Shown: piece after piece, positions 25,768 to 33,385 of the stretch
How positions within the stretch are numbered: position 1 is the first letter of the stretch
Layout of the letters: the number at the start of each line of letters is the position of its first letter
From: Gp6-AA40 sp035649635
GTDB taxonomy: Bacteria; Acidobacteriota; Vicinamibacteria; Vicinamibacterales; UBA2999
Reading direction: 5' to 3'
NCBI GenBank assembly: GCA_035649635.1
Contig: DASRJE010000026.1
Span: forward strand, 1 to 64,000
DNA: 64,000 bases
The notes under the pieces: generated by a model
Database searches by the model: none
The model's input: the letters and a program-made list of their open reading frames with translations, nothing else
Told to the model about the DNA's origin: nothing
Program-made: the position numbers and the translations under genes

Positions 25768-26703
25768 ATGAAACGCACGTATGTGCTCGGTATGATTGTG
25801 ATCGCGGGTGCCGTCGCCGCCGCAGCCGCGAATGTAGGTGCGCAACAGCCGCCAGCGGGAGGACAAGGCCGTCAGGGTGGGGGTGGTGCCGCCCAGGAGC
25901 TCGGCAAGATCGAAAAGGTTGCCGACAATCTCTATTTCGTCTTCGGCAGGGGTGGAAACACTGGGGTGTACATCGCGGAGAAGGGTGTCGTCCTCGTCGA
26001 CACCAAGAATCCCGACAATGGCCAGGGCATCCTCGATCGGGTGAAGAGCGTTACCGACAAGCCCATCACGCACATCATCAACACCCACACCCACGGCGAT
26101 CACAACGGGAGCAACATCTTCTTCCCGGCGAGCGTGGAGATCGTCACGCAGGAGAACACCGCAGCGAACATGCAGAAGATGGCGCCGTTCCAGGAAGCCG
26201 CCAACAAGCACGGCCTTCCGGATCGGACCTACAAGGACAAGATGACGCTGCTCAATGGCAAGGATGCGATCGACCTCTATTACTTTGGTCCGGCGCATAC
26301 CAATGGCGACACGTTTGTCGTGTTCCGCACCGCGCGCGTCGTGCATGCGGGCGATGCCTTTGCCAACAAGGGACAGCCGCTCATCGATCGCAACAACGGC
26401 GGCAGCGGCATCGCGTATCCTGAAACGATTCGAAAGGCGGCTAACGGGATCAAGAACGTGGACGTGGTCATCAACGGCCATTCACCGGTCACGATGAAGT
26501 TCCAGGATCTCGTCGACTTCGGCGAGTTCAACCGGTTGTTCCTCGAGCACGCACGCGCATCGCTCAAGGCCGGCAAGACACCCGAGCAGGCGATGATGGA
26601 CCTGAAGCTGCCCGAAAAATTCAAGGACTACAACCTCACCGGCGGCCGCGGCGGCCCGGGCGGCAACTTCGGCGTGATCTTCACGGAGCTTCAAGAGAAA
26701 TAA
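25768..26703 (+). CDS. Exported metallo-beta-lactamase-fold hydrolase
   Basis: The 311-residue product has a signal peptide (VIAGAVAAAAANVGAQ), a Gly/Gln-rich linker, and an intact MBL site: HIINTHTHGDHNGSNIFF (HxHxDH), YFGPAHTNGDTFVVF, VVHAGDAFANKG and VVINGHSP. Two zinc ions are expected. The insertions do not match class B beta-lactamases, and the substrate is unknown. GAGAGGG just upstream fixes the ATG. A TACAAT hexamer about 110 nt upstream could be the promoter. Unlike the MBL protein at 18573, all metal ligands are present. Confidence 0.88.
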   Translation: MKRTYVLGMIVIAGAVAAAAANVGAQQPPAGGQGRQGGGGAAQELGKIEKVADNLYFVFGRGGNTGVYIAEKGVVLVDTKNPDNGQGILDRVKSVTDKPITHIINTHTHGDHNGSNIFFPASVEIVTQENTAANMQKMAPFQEAANKHGLPDRTYKDKMTLLNGKDAIDLYYFGPAHTNGDTFVVFRTARVVHAGDAFANKGQPLIDRNNGGSGIAYPETIRKAANGIKNVDVVINGHSPVTMKFQDLVDFGEFNRLFLEHARASLKAGKTPEQAMMDLKLPEKFKDYNLTGGRGGPGGNFGVIFTELQEK

Positions 26704-26716
26704 CCGAAGCTCACCA

Positions 26717-26743
26717 GCACGAAGGCCTTCGAGGCCTTCGTGC
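26717..26743 (+). terminator. Perfect 11-bp hairpin after the MBL gene
   Basis: GCACGAAGGCC pairs with GGCCTTCGTGC across a 5-nt loop, 14 nt after the stop codon. No U-run follows, so it may protect the 3' end rather than terminate by itself. Confidence 0.45.
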
Positions 26744-26818
26744 CGTGTCATATCAGTTCGTCTATACTCTCCCACCGATAAGTCGGGTACGCCGACGCAC
26801 GACCGGATACTTCCTGAT

Positions 26819-26854
26819 CTTCGTGTTCTTCGTGATCGTCGTCGCCTTCGTGTG
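26819..26854 (+). repeat. CTTCGTGTT degenerate 9-nt tandem repeat
   Basis: Four units (CTTCGTGTT, CTTCGTGAT, CGTCGTCGC, CTTCGTGTG) are in 9-nt phase immediately upstream of the membrane-protein gene. The 57633-57749 tract uses the same motif on the opposite strand. Confidence 0.75.
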
Positions 26855-26865
26855 TGGAGGACTCA

Positions 26866-27939
26866 GTGACTCAACCCGCACTTGGACTGCTTTCCAGCGC
26901 CATCGTGATGGCGATCGCCCTCGGCTTCGTCTCGCTCTTTGACTTTGGTACCTTTGCCGGATGGGTTGCCTTCGTCATGCTCGGCCTCATTCCGATGCAG
27001 GTCGTTGCTGTAGTGCTGTGGGGTGCCAACCCGGCATTCGCGAGTGGCTTGCGGCAGCCGGTCAAGGGCGTCGTTCTCGTGCTCGTGACCCTGGTCGCCA
27101 CTGCCATCATCAGCCCGCTGGTCTTCATGACCGTGGGTGAGGGCATGGCGCCGCCCGGTCCGATCCCGTCGCACTACGTCGTCATCGTCGTTCCCACAAC
27201 CTTCTGGCTCGCGATCATGATGGGTGGCTGGCCGTTCAATCGAATCAGCTCGAACCCGCAGGTCGTCGGAGTCGCCGCGCTCATCGGCGCCTACGTCATC
27301 ACCTACGTCGTGTTTCGCATCTTCTTCAACTACGACTTCATGCAAGGCGCGCCGGTGTATCTCCAGTCGGCCCCGAAAGGGATGTTCAATGGAGTATCCG
27401 CGCTGGTGTTCTACGTCACCGCGCTGGCGGTCATGTTCCTGGTGCTGTGTTTCGACTTGTGGCCGCTCACGAAGTTTCCAGGTGTGATGAAACAACCTGT
27501 CCTCGGAGTCGTGTGGACCGTCATCGCGCTGGCTGGCGCCGCGGTGGCGTTTTCGATCGGCGTTACTGGAGCCGGGGCAGACCCGATGGCGTTCCTGACA
27601 CAGGTCACCGTGCCCTTCATCTTCGGGTCAATCATCGTTCTCAACATGCTTCAGAACACGCTCTTTGCCAGGATGACGCAGCCGCTCAAGGGCGTGATGA
27701 ATACGATCGCCGCGGCGGCGATCGGCCTCATCCTCGCCAACCTGTACGTGTCGTTGATCCCCATGGTGACCGGTCTGCTTGCCTCTGGCCCGCCGGGATA
27801 CGACAGGGAGGTCTGGCTCGCCAATGCGCTCTTGAGCGTGACGTTTCCGTTCCTCATCTATCACGCTGTGTTCTTCGGCTACTGGCCGCTCGTCCGCGAG
27901 ACGCAACCAGTGGCAGCGAGCAAGCGGCAGACCGTGTAG
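26866..27939 (+). CDS. Polytopic membrane protein of unknown function
   Basis: The 357-residue product is almost entirely hydrophobic with about ten TM helices. It seems to contain repeated units, because the short motif QPVKGV / QPVLGV / QPLKGV recurs at roughly residues 58, 213 and 268, each at the start of a helix pair. This suggests internal triplication. I do not recognise the family. GTG 26866 was chosen over GTG 26854 because GGAGG sits 5 nt upstream. The gene stands alone downstream of a 9-nt repeat tract. Confidence 0.7.
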   Translation: MTQPALGLLSSAIVMAIALGFVSLFDFGTFAGWVAFVMLGLIPMQVVAVVLWGANPAFASGLRQPVKGVVLVLVTLVATAIISPLVFMTVGEGMAPPGPIPSHYVVIVVPTTFWLAIMMGGWPFNRISSNPQVVGVAALIGAYVITYVVFRIFFNYDFMQGAPVYLQSAPKGMFNGVSALVFYVTALAVMFLVLCFDLWPLTKFPGVMKQPVLGVVWTVIALAGAAVAFSIGVTGAGADPMAFLTQVTVPFIFGSIIVLNMLQNTLFARMTQPLKGVMNTIAAAAIGLILANLYVSLIPMVTGLLASGPPGYDREVWLANALLSVTFPFLIYHAVFFGYWPLVRETQPVAASKRQTV

Positions 27940-27948
27940 AGAAGTCGG

Positions 27949-28037
27949 CGTAGAGCGCAGGCTTAAGCCTGCGCGACGACGCGGCGGCTTCCACCTTCGC
28001 CGAAGGCTACGGTGGACAGGAAAGCCCCCGCTCTACG
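27949..28037. repeat. CGTAGAGCG-bounded palindromic element
   Basis: Outer inverted 9-mers (27949-27957 and 28029-28037) bracket a perfect 20-bp palindrome (27955-27974) and a second imperfect hairpin containing CGAAGGCTACGG. The architecture resembles the cloverleaf at 7419. It lies just upstream of the BlaI operators. Confidence 0.75.
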
Positions 28038-28051
28038 GTTCACCGACGACC

Positions 28052-28090
28052 CTACGAAGAAATTCGTTGACACTACGAAATTGATCGTAG
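28052..28090 (+). promoter_or_regulatory. Tandem BlaI-type operator dyads
   Basis: Two dyads of the same form occur: CTACGA-6 nt-TCGTTG (28052-28069) and CTACGA-6 nt-TCGTAG (28073-28090), with centres exactly 21 bp apart (two helical turns). They overlap a TTGACA (28067-28072) / GACACT (28090-28095) promoter with 17-nt spacing, so bound repressor would block RNA polymerase. Autoregulation of the blaI-M56 operon is inferred. Confidence 0.7.
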
Positions 28091-28101
28091 ACACTGCCGC
28101 C

Positions 28102-28494
28102 ATGGCACGCCGCGCCTCTTCACGGCCCACTGACGCCGAACTCGACATCCTGCGAGTGCTGTGGGCGCGTGGGCCGAGCACAGTCAGGCAGGTCCACGAC
28201 ATCCTGTCCGCCGATCGTGATTTCGCCTACACGACGACGTTGAAGCTGCTTCAGTTGATGACGGAGAAAGGCGTGGCCATTCGTGAAGAAGACGGTCGCG
28301 TTCACCTCTATCGAGCGGCGGCCGCCCAGGAAGAAACCCAACGTCACCTCATACGCGACCTCCTCGACCGGGCGTTCGGCGGCTCACCATCACAGCTTGT
28401 GATGCAGGCGCTGGCCGCCAAGCCTGCGTCCGCGCAGGAGCTTCGCGAAATCCGTCGGCTGTTGAAAGAGCACGAGGAGAAGAACCGTGAGTAA
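28102..28494 (+). CDS. BlaI/MecI/CopY-family transcriptional repressor
   Basis: The 130-residue protein has the winged-helix core PTDAELDILRVLWARGPSTVRQVHDIL...TTTLKLLQLMTEKGVAIREED and a helical dimerisation C-terminus. In BlaI/MecI systems the M56 protease partner triggers repressor cleavage or inactivation. ATG 28102 was preferred over the ORF opening at 28012 because the promoter and operators lie in between and the family starts here. The transcript would begin about 6 nt after GACACT, that is at the ATG. It overlaps the M56 gene by 8 nt. Confidence 0.92.
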   Translation: MARRASSRPTDAELDILRVLWARGPSTVRQVHDILSADRDFAYTTTLKLLQLMTEKGVAIREEDGRVHLYRAAAAQEETQRHLIRDLLDRAFGGSPSQLVMQALAAKPASAQELREIRRLLKEHEEKNRE

Positions 28495-30193
28495 TGGGTT
28501 GCTCGACTCGACGCTGGTTCAATCGATCGGTTGGGCGCTGATTCATTCCATCTGGCAGGGTGCTCTCATCGGCGGGACGACGGCTCTGCTGCTTCGCGCG
28601 ATCGATCCACAGAAAGCCAACATGCGGTATTTCGTGGCTTGCCTCGGCCTCGTGTTGATGCCGATCGCGCCGGTCTTCTCGATCCTCACGAACGATCCCT
28701 ACACGGCCGAACTCGTCACGGCGAGTCCATCCGTCGGCACCGCGACGGTTGTCCCCATCGATCGCTTGCTTCCCATCGCGGTTGGCATCTGGATGTCCGG
28801 CGTGGTTCTACTCTCGATTCGTCTTATCGCTGCATGCATTGGTGTCGAGCGGCTGAAGCGCGCGACGCGCGACGTGGACGAGGCCGTATCCTTCCGGCTG
28901 CGTGTCCTCGCGCAGCGTCTTGGCGTCAGCAGAACGGTCCACGTTTTTGCATCCGAGGTCGTTCGCGTGCCGACGGTCGTCGGTTGGCTGCGCCCTGTAA
29001 TCCTGCTCCCGGTGAGCGTGATCACCGGGTTGCCAGCCACACATCTCGATGCCGTGCTGGCTCACGAGTTGGCGCACGTGCAGCGGCATGACTATCTCGT
29101 GAACGCGTTGCAGACGATTATCGAAACGCTTCTCTTCTATCACCCTGCGGTCTGGTGGTGTTCACGCCAGATCCGCATCGAGCGAGAACACTGCTGCGAT
29201 GACCTCGTCGTGGAGGCGTGCCGCGATCGAGTGGCGTACGCGCGGGCGCTTGCGCAACTCGAGGAACTGAGGGGGCTGGAGCCTATGTTGTCGCTCAACG
29301 CAACCGGAGGACGACTGGTCGCTCGCGTCCGCCGCGTGTTGGGCCATCCACCTGTCGCCGAACGCGGATCCACCGCATGGATTCTCGTCGCAGCGCTCAC
29401 GCTCGTCGCGGCAGCGATGATCCTGACTCCCGTCGTAACTTCGGCTGATGAGGACAGCGGAGCTGCGGCGGGTGCTGACTTCGCGCTCCAGGAGCTACCG
29501 CCGCTGCCGCCATTACCGCAGGCGCAGTTGCCGCCCTTACCAGAGTTGCCGGATTTGCCGGAGATCCCTGAGTTACTGGAGTTGCCGGATTTTCCAGAGT
29601 TGCCGGAGTTCCAGTTGCCGGAATTGCAGGTGCCTGACTTACCACCGTTGCCCCCGGTTCCGCCGTTGCCGCCGTTGCCGCCGTTGCCGCACGATGCCGT
29701 GATCCCGGACGTTCAACTGCCACCGGTTCCTCTCGTGCCACCCGGCCCGTCGCCTGCGGCACCTGTGCCGCCTACGGTTCCTACGCCTCCTCCGGCGGGT
29801 GGTGCACCACGCGCCGGGCCTGCAGCGCCTTTGGCACCTGTTGCACCTGCGCCGCCCGAGCCACCCGGTGGCATCGCCCAAATCGATCCCGACTCGATCG
29901 CCCAGGAGATGAAACGCGCCGATCAGGAGTTGAAGAGAAGTTTCGATGACTTGCGTCGCGCCACAGAGACAGTCAACGCGAAGCAGGAGGCGCTTCGTCA
30001 GGCCCAGGCCGAGCTTGCGAAGATGCAACGCGAGACGCAGGCAAGAAACACACAGATCGAAGCGATTCGCAGGGCGATGGCCGAGCTATCGGCCGCGATG
30101 GCGTCTTCGCGCCTCGGTCAACTCAAAGAGGAAGCACTTCGCAAAGAGATTGAAGCGATCAGGAAGCAGATGGAGAACCTGCGCGCTCGCTGA
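28487..30193 (+). CDS. BlaR1-like M56 metalloprotease with Pro/Leu-rich and coiled-coil tail
   Basis: The 568-residue protein begins with three to four TM helices and an M56 protease domain: VLAHELAHVQRHDYLVN (HExxH), YHPAVWWCSRQIRIEREHCCDDL. A further TM follows near residue 305. Instead of a penicillin-binding sensor it has an extracytoplasmic tail with about 65 residues of PxLP repeats (ELPPLPPLP, ELPDLPEIPEL), a Pro/Ala-rich stretch, then a charged coiled coil (about residues 470-568). It starts at GTG 28487 within the blaI coding region, preceded by GAGGAGA. It probably senses an envelope signal and inactivates the BlaI partner. Confidence 0.9.
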   Translation: MSNGLLDSTLVQSIGWALIHSIWQGALIGGTTALLLRAIDPQKANMRYFVACLGLVLMPIAPVFSILTNDPYTAELVTASPSVGTATVVPIDRLLPIAVGIWMSGVVLLSIRLIAACIGVERLKRATRDVDEAVSFRLRVLAQRLGVSRTVHVFASEVVRVPTVVGWLRPVILLPVSVITGLPATHLDAVLAHELAHVQRHDYLVNALQTIIETLLFYHPAVWWCSRQIRIEREHCCDDLVVEACRDRVAYARALAQLEELRGLEPMLSLNATGGRLVARVRRVLGHPPVAERGSTAWILVAALTLVAAAMILTPVVTSADEDSGAAAGADFALQELPPLPPLPQAQLPPLPELPDLPEIPELLELPDFPELPEFQLPELQVPDLPPLPPVPPLPPLPPLPHDAVIPDVQLPPVPLVPPGPSPAAPVPPTVPTPPPAGGAPRAGPAAPLAPVAPAPPEPPGGIAQIDPDSIAQEMKRADQELKRSFDDLRRATETVNAKQEALRQAQAELAKMQRETQARNTQIEAIRRAMAELSAAMASSRLGQLKEEALRKEIEAIRKQMENLRAR

Positions 30194-30196
30194 CGT

Positions 30197-30865
30197 TTAT
30201 TTCGCCTGAATGTGGATGCCGCATTCGAGCTTCTGGCCCTGCCAGCGGCCCGAGCGCGGGTTCTCTGGATCGAACGGAATCGCCGTGCACGGCTCGCAGC
30301 CGATACTCGTGTAGCCCAACTCGTACAGCGGCAGCAGCGGGATGTCGTGGTCCGTGGCGTACTTCCACACGTCGCGCGCACTCCACGCGGCGAGCGGCGA
30401 GACGCGTGAGATCGTCTTCCCAGGCAGGTTGAACGGTTCGATTTCCTGCAGGTTCGCGCGCGACGGCGACTGATCACGGCGAAGGGCTGTGAACCACGTG
30501 TCGTATCCTTCGAGGGCTGAAAAAAGCGGCTCGACCTTGTGACGCTTGCAGCACGCTTCAGTGCTCTCCGCCTGCCAGAGCCCGACACTCGGTGCCTTTG
30601 CCTGCAGATTGATCAGATTCAGATTCCAGCGGGCGGACAATTCGTCGCGATAAGCGAGTGTCTGCGAAAAGTGGTGGAACGTGTCGAGGAAGAGCACTGG
30701 GATATCCGGTCGAACCTCGCGCAGCATGTGCGTCAGCACGACACACTCGGCCTGAAAGCTGGAGGTGATCGCCGGCGCCGTCGCGTTGGCCATCGCCGCT
30801 TCGATGACGCGCCGTGCCTCGATTGAGAGTTGGAAGTTGGGAGTTGGGAGTTGAGTCGAGCTCAC
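30197..30865 (-). CDS. cysH: Assimilatory adenylyl-sulfate (APS/PAPS) reductase
   Basis: The 222-residue enzyme has the PP-loop-like start ITSSFQAECVVLTHMLRE and the four-Cys [4Fe-4S] set TEACCKRHKVEPL and SIGCEPCTAI, which marks the APS-reducing type. The catalytic Cys is in LECGIH near the C-terminus. It reduces APS to sulfite and AMP. I start at GTG 30865, which overlaps the cysN stop (GTGA) and has GGAGG 10 nt upstream. The first residues (SSTQLPTPNFQLSIE) then come from an AACTCCC heptad repeat. ATG 30793 is the alternative start after the repeat. Confidence 0.93.
   Translation of the reverse strand: MSSTQLPTPNFQLSIEARRVIEAAMANATAPAITSSFQAECVVLTHMLREVRPDIPVLFLDTFHHFSQTLAYRDELSARWNLNLINLQAKAPSVGLWQAESTEACCKRHKVEPLFSALEGYDTWFTALRRDQSPSRANLQEIEPFNLPGKTISRVSPLAAWSARDVWKYATDHDIPLLPLYELGYTSIGCEPCTAIPFDPENPRSGRWQGQKLECGIHIQAK
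30825..30856 (-). repeat. AACTCCC-family heptad repeat inside the cysH 5' end
   Basis: Units in 7-nt phase (on the minus strand AACTCCC, AACTCCC, AACTTCC, AACTCTC) lie between the probable GTG start of cysH and its conserved domain. They are read in frame as QLPTPNF-like peptide. Confidence 0.85.
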
Positions 30866-32193
30866 GTCAGCATTTCCTCCAGCGCCTTTCGTATCGCCTC
30901 GGCCGCTTCCTGATCCGAACCTGCCCGCCTGGCGATGTGCGCCAACCGTTCGGCAAACGTCAATGGCGCGCCCTGAACCTCCGCCGTCGTTCGCAACGGA
31001 GAGGTAATCATCCCGGCGCCGCACGTGAACTGCGTTGCCGGATCGATGAGGATGAAACTGCCGGTTCCGCGATTGTCGGCATAGCGATCGAAAACGATCG
31101 GCCGCGCCGTCGATATCTGCACGCTCCCGATCTGGTTCAGCACCAGGGCGTGGTTCACTTCAGCCGTGACAGTTCGCGTCGTGTGCTTGAGCAGATAAAC
31201 CCGGCCGGGGTCGAGCGGCCGTTCGTCCATCCACACAAGCTCGGCCTCGAACCGTTGTCCGACAAATGCCGGTTCGATCGTCAGTACATCGCCCCGACTG
31301 ATGTCGATCTCATCGTCCAGCGTGAGCGTGACCGACATCGGCGCAAAACCAATCGCAAGATCGCCGTCGTAGGTGACTATGCGCCTGACCCGGGCGCTAC
31401 GGCCTGACGGCCAGGCAGTCACTCGATCGCCCGATCTGATGGTCCCCGACACGATCTGCCCCGCGTATCCACGGAACTCTTGATCTGGTCTGAGCACCAT
31501 CTGGACGGGGAAGCGGAATGGTCCGCCAGCCACATTGCGGTGCACCCGCACCGTCTCGAGGTATTCGAGGAGGGGAGGGCCATCGAAATACGGGGTGCGC
31601 TCGCTGCGCGTGATCACGTTGTCGCCTTCGAGCGCGCTCATCGGGATCGCGTGAACGGAAGCGCCGGCGAGGAACTCACTGAAGTCGTCCTGGATCTTCT
31701 CGTAGACCTCGCGATCAAAACCCACGAGGTCCATCTTGTTGATGGCGAGGACGAAGGCGGTAATTCCCAGCAGCCGGGCAATTCGCGCGTGTCGCTTTGA
31801 CTGCGTGCGAACGCCGTTCCTCGCATCGATGAGCAGGATGGCCACGTCAGCCGTCGACGCCCCGGTGGCCATGTTGCGCGTGTACTGCTCGTGCCCCGGT
31901 GTATCGGCAAGGATGAACTTGCGCCGCGCGGTTGCGAAATACCGATATGCGACATCGATCGTGATGCCCTGTTCCCGTTCGGCGCGCAGGCCATCAGTGA
32001 ACAGCGAGAAGTCGATGGGCCCGGCGTTGCGGTTTTTCGAGGCCTTGGCGACCGACGCGACTTGATCTTCGTAAACCGATTGCGAGTCGTGGAGCAGGCG
32101 TCCGATCAGCGTGCTCTTCCCATCGTCGACGCTGCCAGCGGTGCAGATTCTTAAAAGGCCAGATTCCATGTTCCGGGTTCCCGGTTCCTGCAT
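30862..32193 (-). CDS. cysN: Sulfate adenylyltransferase subunit 1 (GTPase)
   Basis: The 443-residue protein has the EF-Tu-like GTPase signature: GSVDDGKSTLIGRLLHD (G1), DTPGHEQYTRNMATGAS (G3), and NKMDLVGF (G4). Beta-barrel domains follow (GYAGQIVSGTIRSGDRV). It couples GTP hydrolysis to APS synthesis by CysD. No C-terminal APS kinase domain is fused, consistent with an APS-reducing CysH. The annotated ATG 32193 overlaps the cysD stop (TGATG). Its first residues (QEPGTRN) are encoded by GGAACCC-type heptads, and ATG 32169 (MESGLLRICTAG) is the alternative start. Confidence 0.95.
   Translation of the reverse strand: MQEPGTRNMESGLLRICTAGSVDDGKSTLIGRLLHDSQSVYEDQVASVAKASKNRNAGPIDFSLFTDGLRAEREQGITIDVAYRYFATARRKFILADTPGHEQYTRNMATGASTADVAILLIDARNGVRTQSKRHARIARLLGITAFVLAINKMDLVGFDREVYEKIQDDFSEFLAGASVHAIPMSALEGDNVITRSERTPYFDGPPLLEYLETVRVHRNVAGGPFRFPVQMVLRPDQEFRGYAGQIVSGTIRSGDRVTAWPSGRSARVRRIVTYDGDLAIGFAPMSVTLTLDDEIDISRGDVLTIEPAFVGQRFEAELVWMDERPLDPGRVYLLKHTTRTVTAEVNHALVLNQIGSVQISTARPIVFDRYADNRGTGSFILIDPATQFTCGAGMITSPLRTTAEVQGAPLTFAERLAHIARRAGSDQEAAEAIRKALEEMLT
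32165..32191 (-). repeat. GGAACCC heptad repeat at the cysD-cysN junction
   Basis: Units GGAACCG, GGAACCC, GGAACAT, GGAATCT follow in 7-nt phase across the first codons of cysN. Confidence 0.75.
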
Positions 32194-33137
32194 CAGAAGT
32201 AACCTTCCCGCTTCTTCAGCTCCATCGAACCATCCTGGTCGTGGTCGATAATGCGGAGCTGCCGTTCCGACTGGCGCGTCGCGATCAACTCATCGATGAT
32301 CTTCGGGACTGTGTCGGCGTCTGACTTGATCGCGCCGGTGCATGGTGAACAGCCGAGCGAGCGCATCCGGCACTTGACCAGCTGCGGCTTTTCGCCGGGC
32401 ATCGTGACGACGAAGGGCTGTTCCTGCACGATGAGAGAGGCGCCGCGCACGATGACCTCACGCTCCTTGGCGAAGTAGAGCGGCACGATCGGGATGTTTT
32501 CGGCGTGGATGTAATGCCACACGTCGATCTCGGTCCAGTTGGAAAGCGGGAAGACCCGGATGCTCTCACCGGGCCGAAGCTTCGCGTTGAGCAGCGTCCA
32601 CAGCTCGGGACGCTGGCGCTTGGGATCCCACTGGCCGTTTGGATCGCGCACCGAGAAGATGCGCTCCTTCGCGCGTGAGCGCTCCTCGTCGCGACGGGCG
32701 CCGCCAATGGCCGCGTCGAAGTTACCGGCCTGCAGCGCGTCGAGCAGCGACTTGGTCTTGAGCAAACCGCAGCAGCGCTGAGTCCCGACCTTGAAGGGCT
32801 GCGTGCCGTCGGCGATCGCCTCCTCGTTCGTGTGGACGATGAGCCGCGCGCCGACCGATCGGGCCATCTCGTCGCGGAACTGAATCATCTCGCGGAACTT
32901 GTACGTCGTATCGACGTGGAGGAGGGGAAATGGAATCGGACCTGGGTAGAACGCCTTCTGTGCCAGGCGCAGGAGGACCGATGAGTCTTTGCCGATCGAA
33001 TAAAGCATGACCGGCCGTTCGAATTCGGCCACGACCTCGCGGAAGATGTGGATGCTCTCGGCCTCCAGGGCTCGGAGATGATCGAGGCGAGACGTGGAAA
33101 CGACGGTCGAGTCAGGAGTCAGGGCCACGGTCGACAT
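32193..33137 (-). CDS. cysD: Sulfate adenylyltransferase subunit 2
   Basis: The 314-residue ATP-sulfurylase catalytic subunit has the PP-loop VMLYSIGKDSSVLLRLAQKAF, then HVDTTYKFREMIQFRDEMA, GGARRDEERSRAKERIFSVRD and the C-terminal GCSPCTGAI and MELKKREGYF. It makes APS from ATP and sulfate with CysN. ATG 33137 was chosen over the TTG at 33155. It is the first gene of the cysDNH operon, behind a leader that ends in an intrinsic terminator. Confidence 0.95.
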   Translation of the reverse strand: MSTVALTPDSTVVSTSRLDHLRALEAESIHIFREVVAEFERPVMLYSIGKDSSVLLRLAQKAFYPGPIPFPLLHVDTTYKFREMIQFRDEMARSVGARLIVHTNEEAIADGTQPFKVGTQRCCGLLKTKSLLDALQAGNFDAAIGGARRDEERSRAKERIFSVRDPNGQWDPKRQRPELWTLLNAKLRPGESIRVFPLSNWTEIDVWHYIHAENIPIVPLYFAKEREVIVRGASLIVQEQPFVVTMPGEKPQLVKCRMRSLGCSPCTGAIKSDADTVPKIIDELIATRQSERQLRIIDHDQDGSMELKKREGYF

Positions 33138-33176
33138 ATCTTTCCGAAACTGCAAATGCGCCGGTGGTAAACGCGC

Positions 33177-33207
33177 AAAAAAAAACCCGGGCGGAATCCC
33201 CGGGCTT
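33177..33207 (-). terminator. Intrinsic terminator within the cysD leader (attenuator)
   Basis: On the minus strand a CCCGGG/CCCGGG stem with a 7-nt loop (33186-33204), extendable by A-U and G-U pairs, is followed by nine uninterrupted U residues (33185-33177). It lies about 40 nt before the cysD start, so it can only act on the cysDNH transcript. Confidence 0.85.
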
Positions 33208-33290
33208 CGATCGCATAGCGTGTAAATGGGCCGTTCTGCTATTTACCCAATTGCCGGATCGTCACCTCGGGGACCCATGACGGGTCCTGC
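33177..33290 (-). promoter_or_regulatory. Structured 5' leader of cysDNH, candidate riboswitch or attenuator
   Basis: Upstream of the terminator the minus-strand RNA can form a GGACCC/GGGTCC hairpin (33271-33287, 5-nt loop) and a GTAAAT/ATTTAC stem (33222-33246). Single-stranded segments between them include GAGGTGACGATCCGGCAA. I could not match it to SAM-I, SAM-II, SAM-IV, SAH, TPP or cobalamin consensus by eye. Regulation by a sulfur metabolite is inferred from the operon. Confidence 0.55.
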
Positions 33291-33385
33291 TACAACAGCA
33301 TACGTAATGGCGACAAATCCGGACGGACATCGATTTAGATTCTACCTGTGAGGCGCGCTGAACGCAAAAGGAGTAGGGTATCGCC

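Noticed and set aside
33177..33290. Assignment of the cysD leader to the SAM-I riboswitch
   Set aside because: A short CCGGCAA...GCAG resemblance exists, but the conserved SAM-I blocks (the GAUGAAACC-type core and the P1 pairing) are not present.
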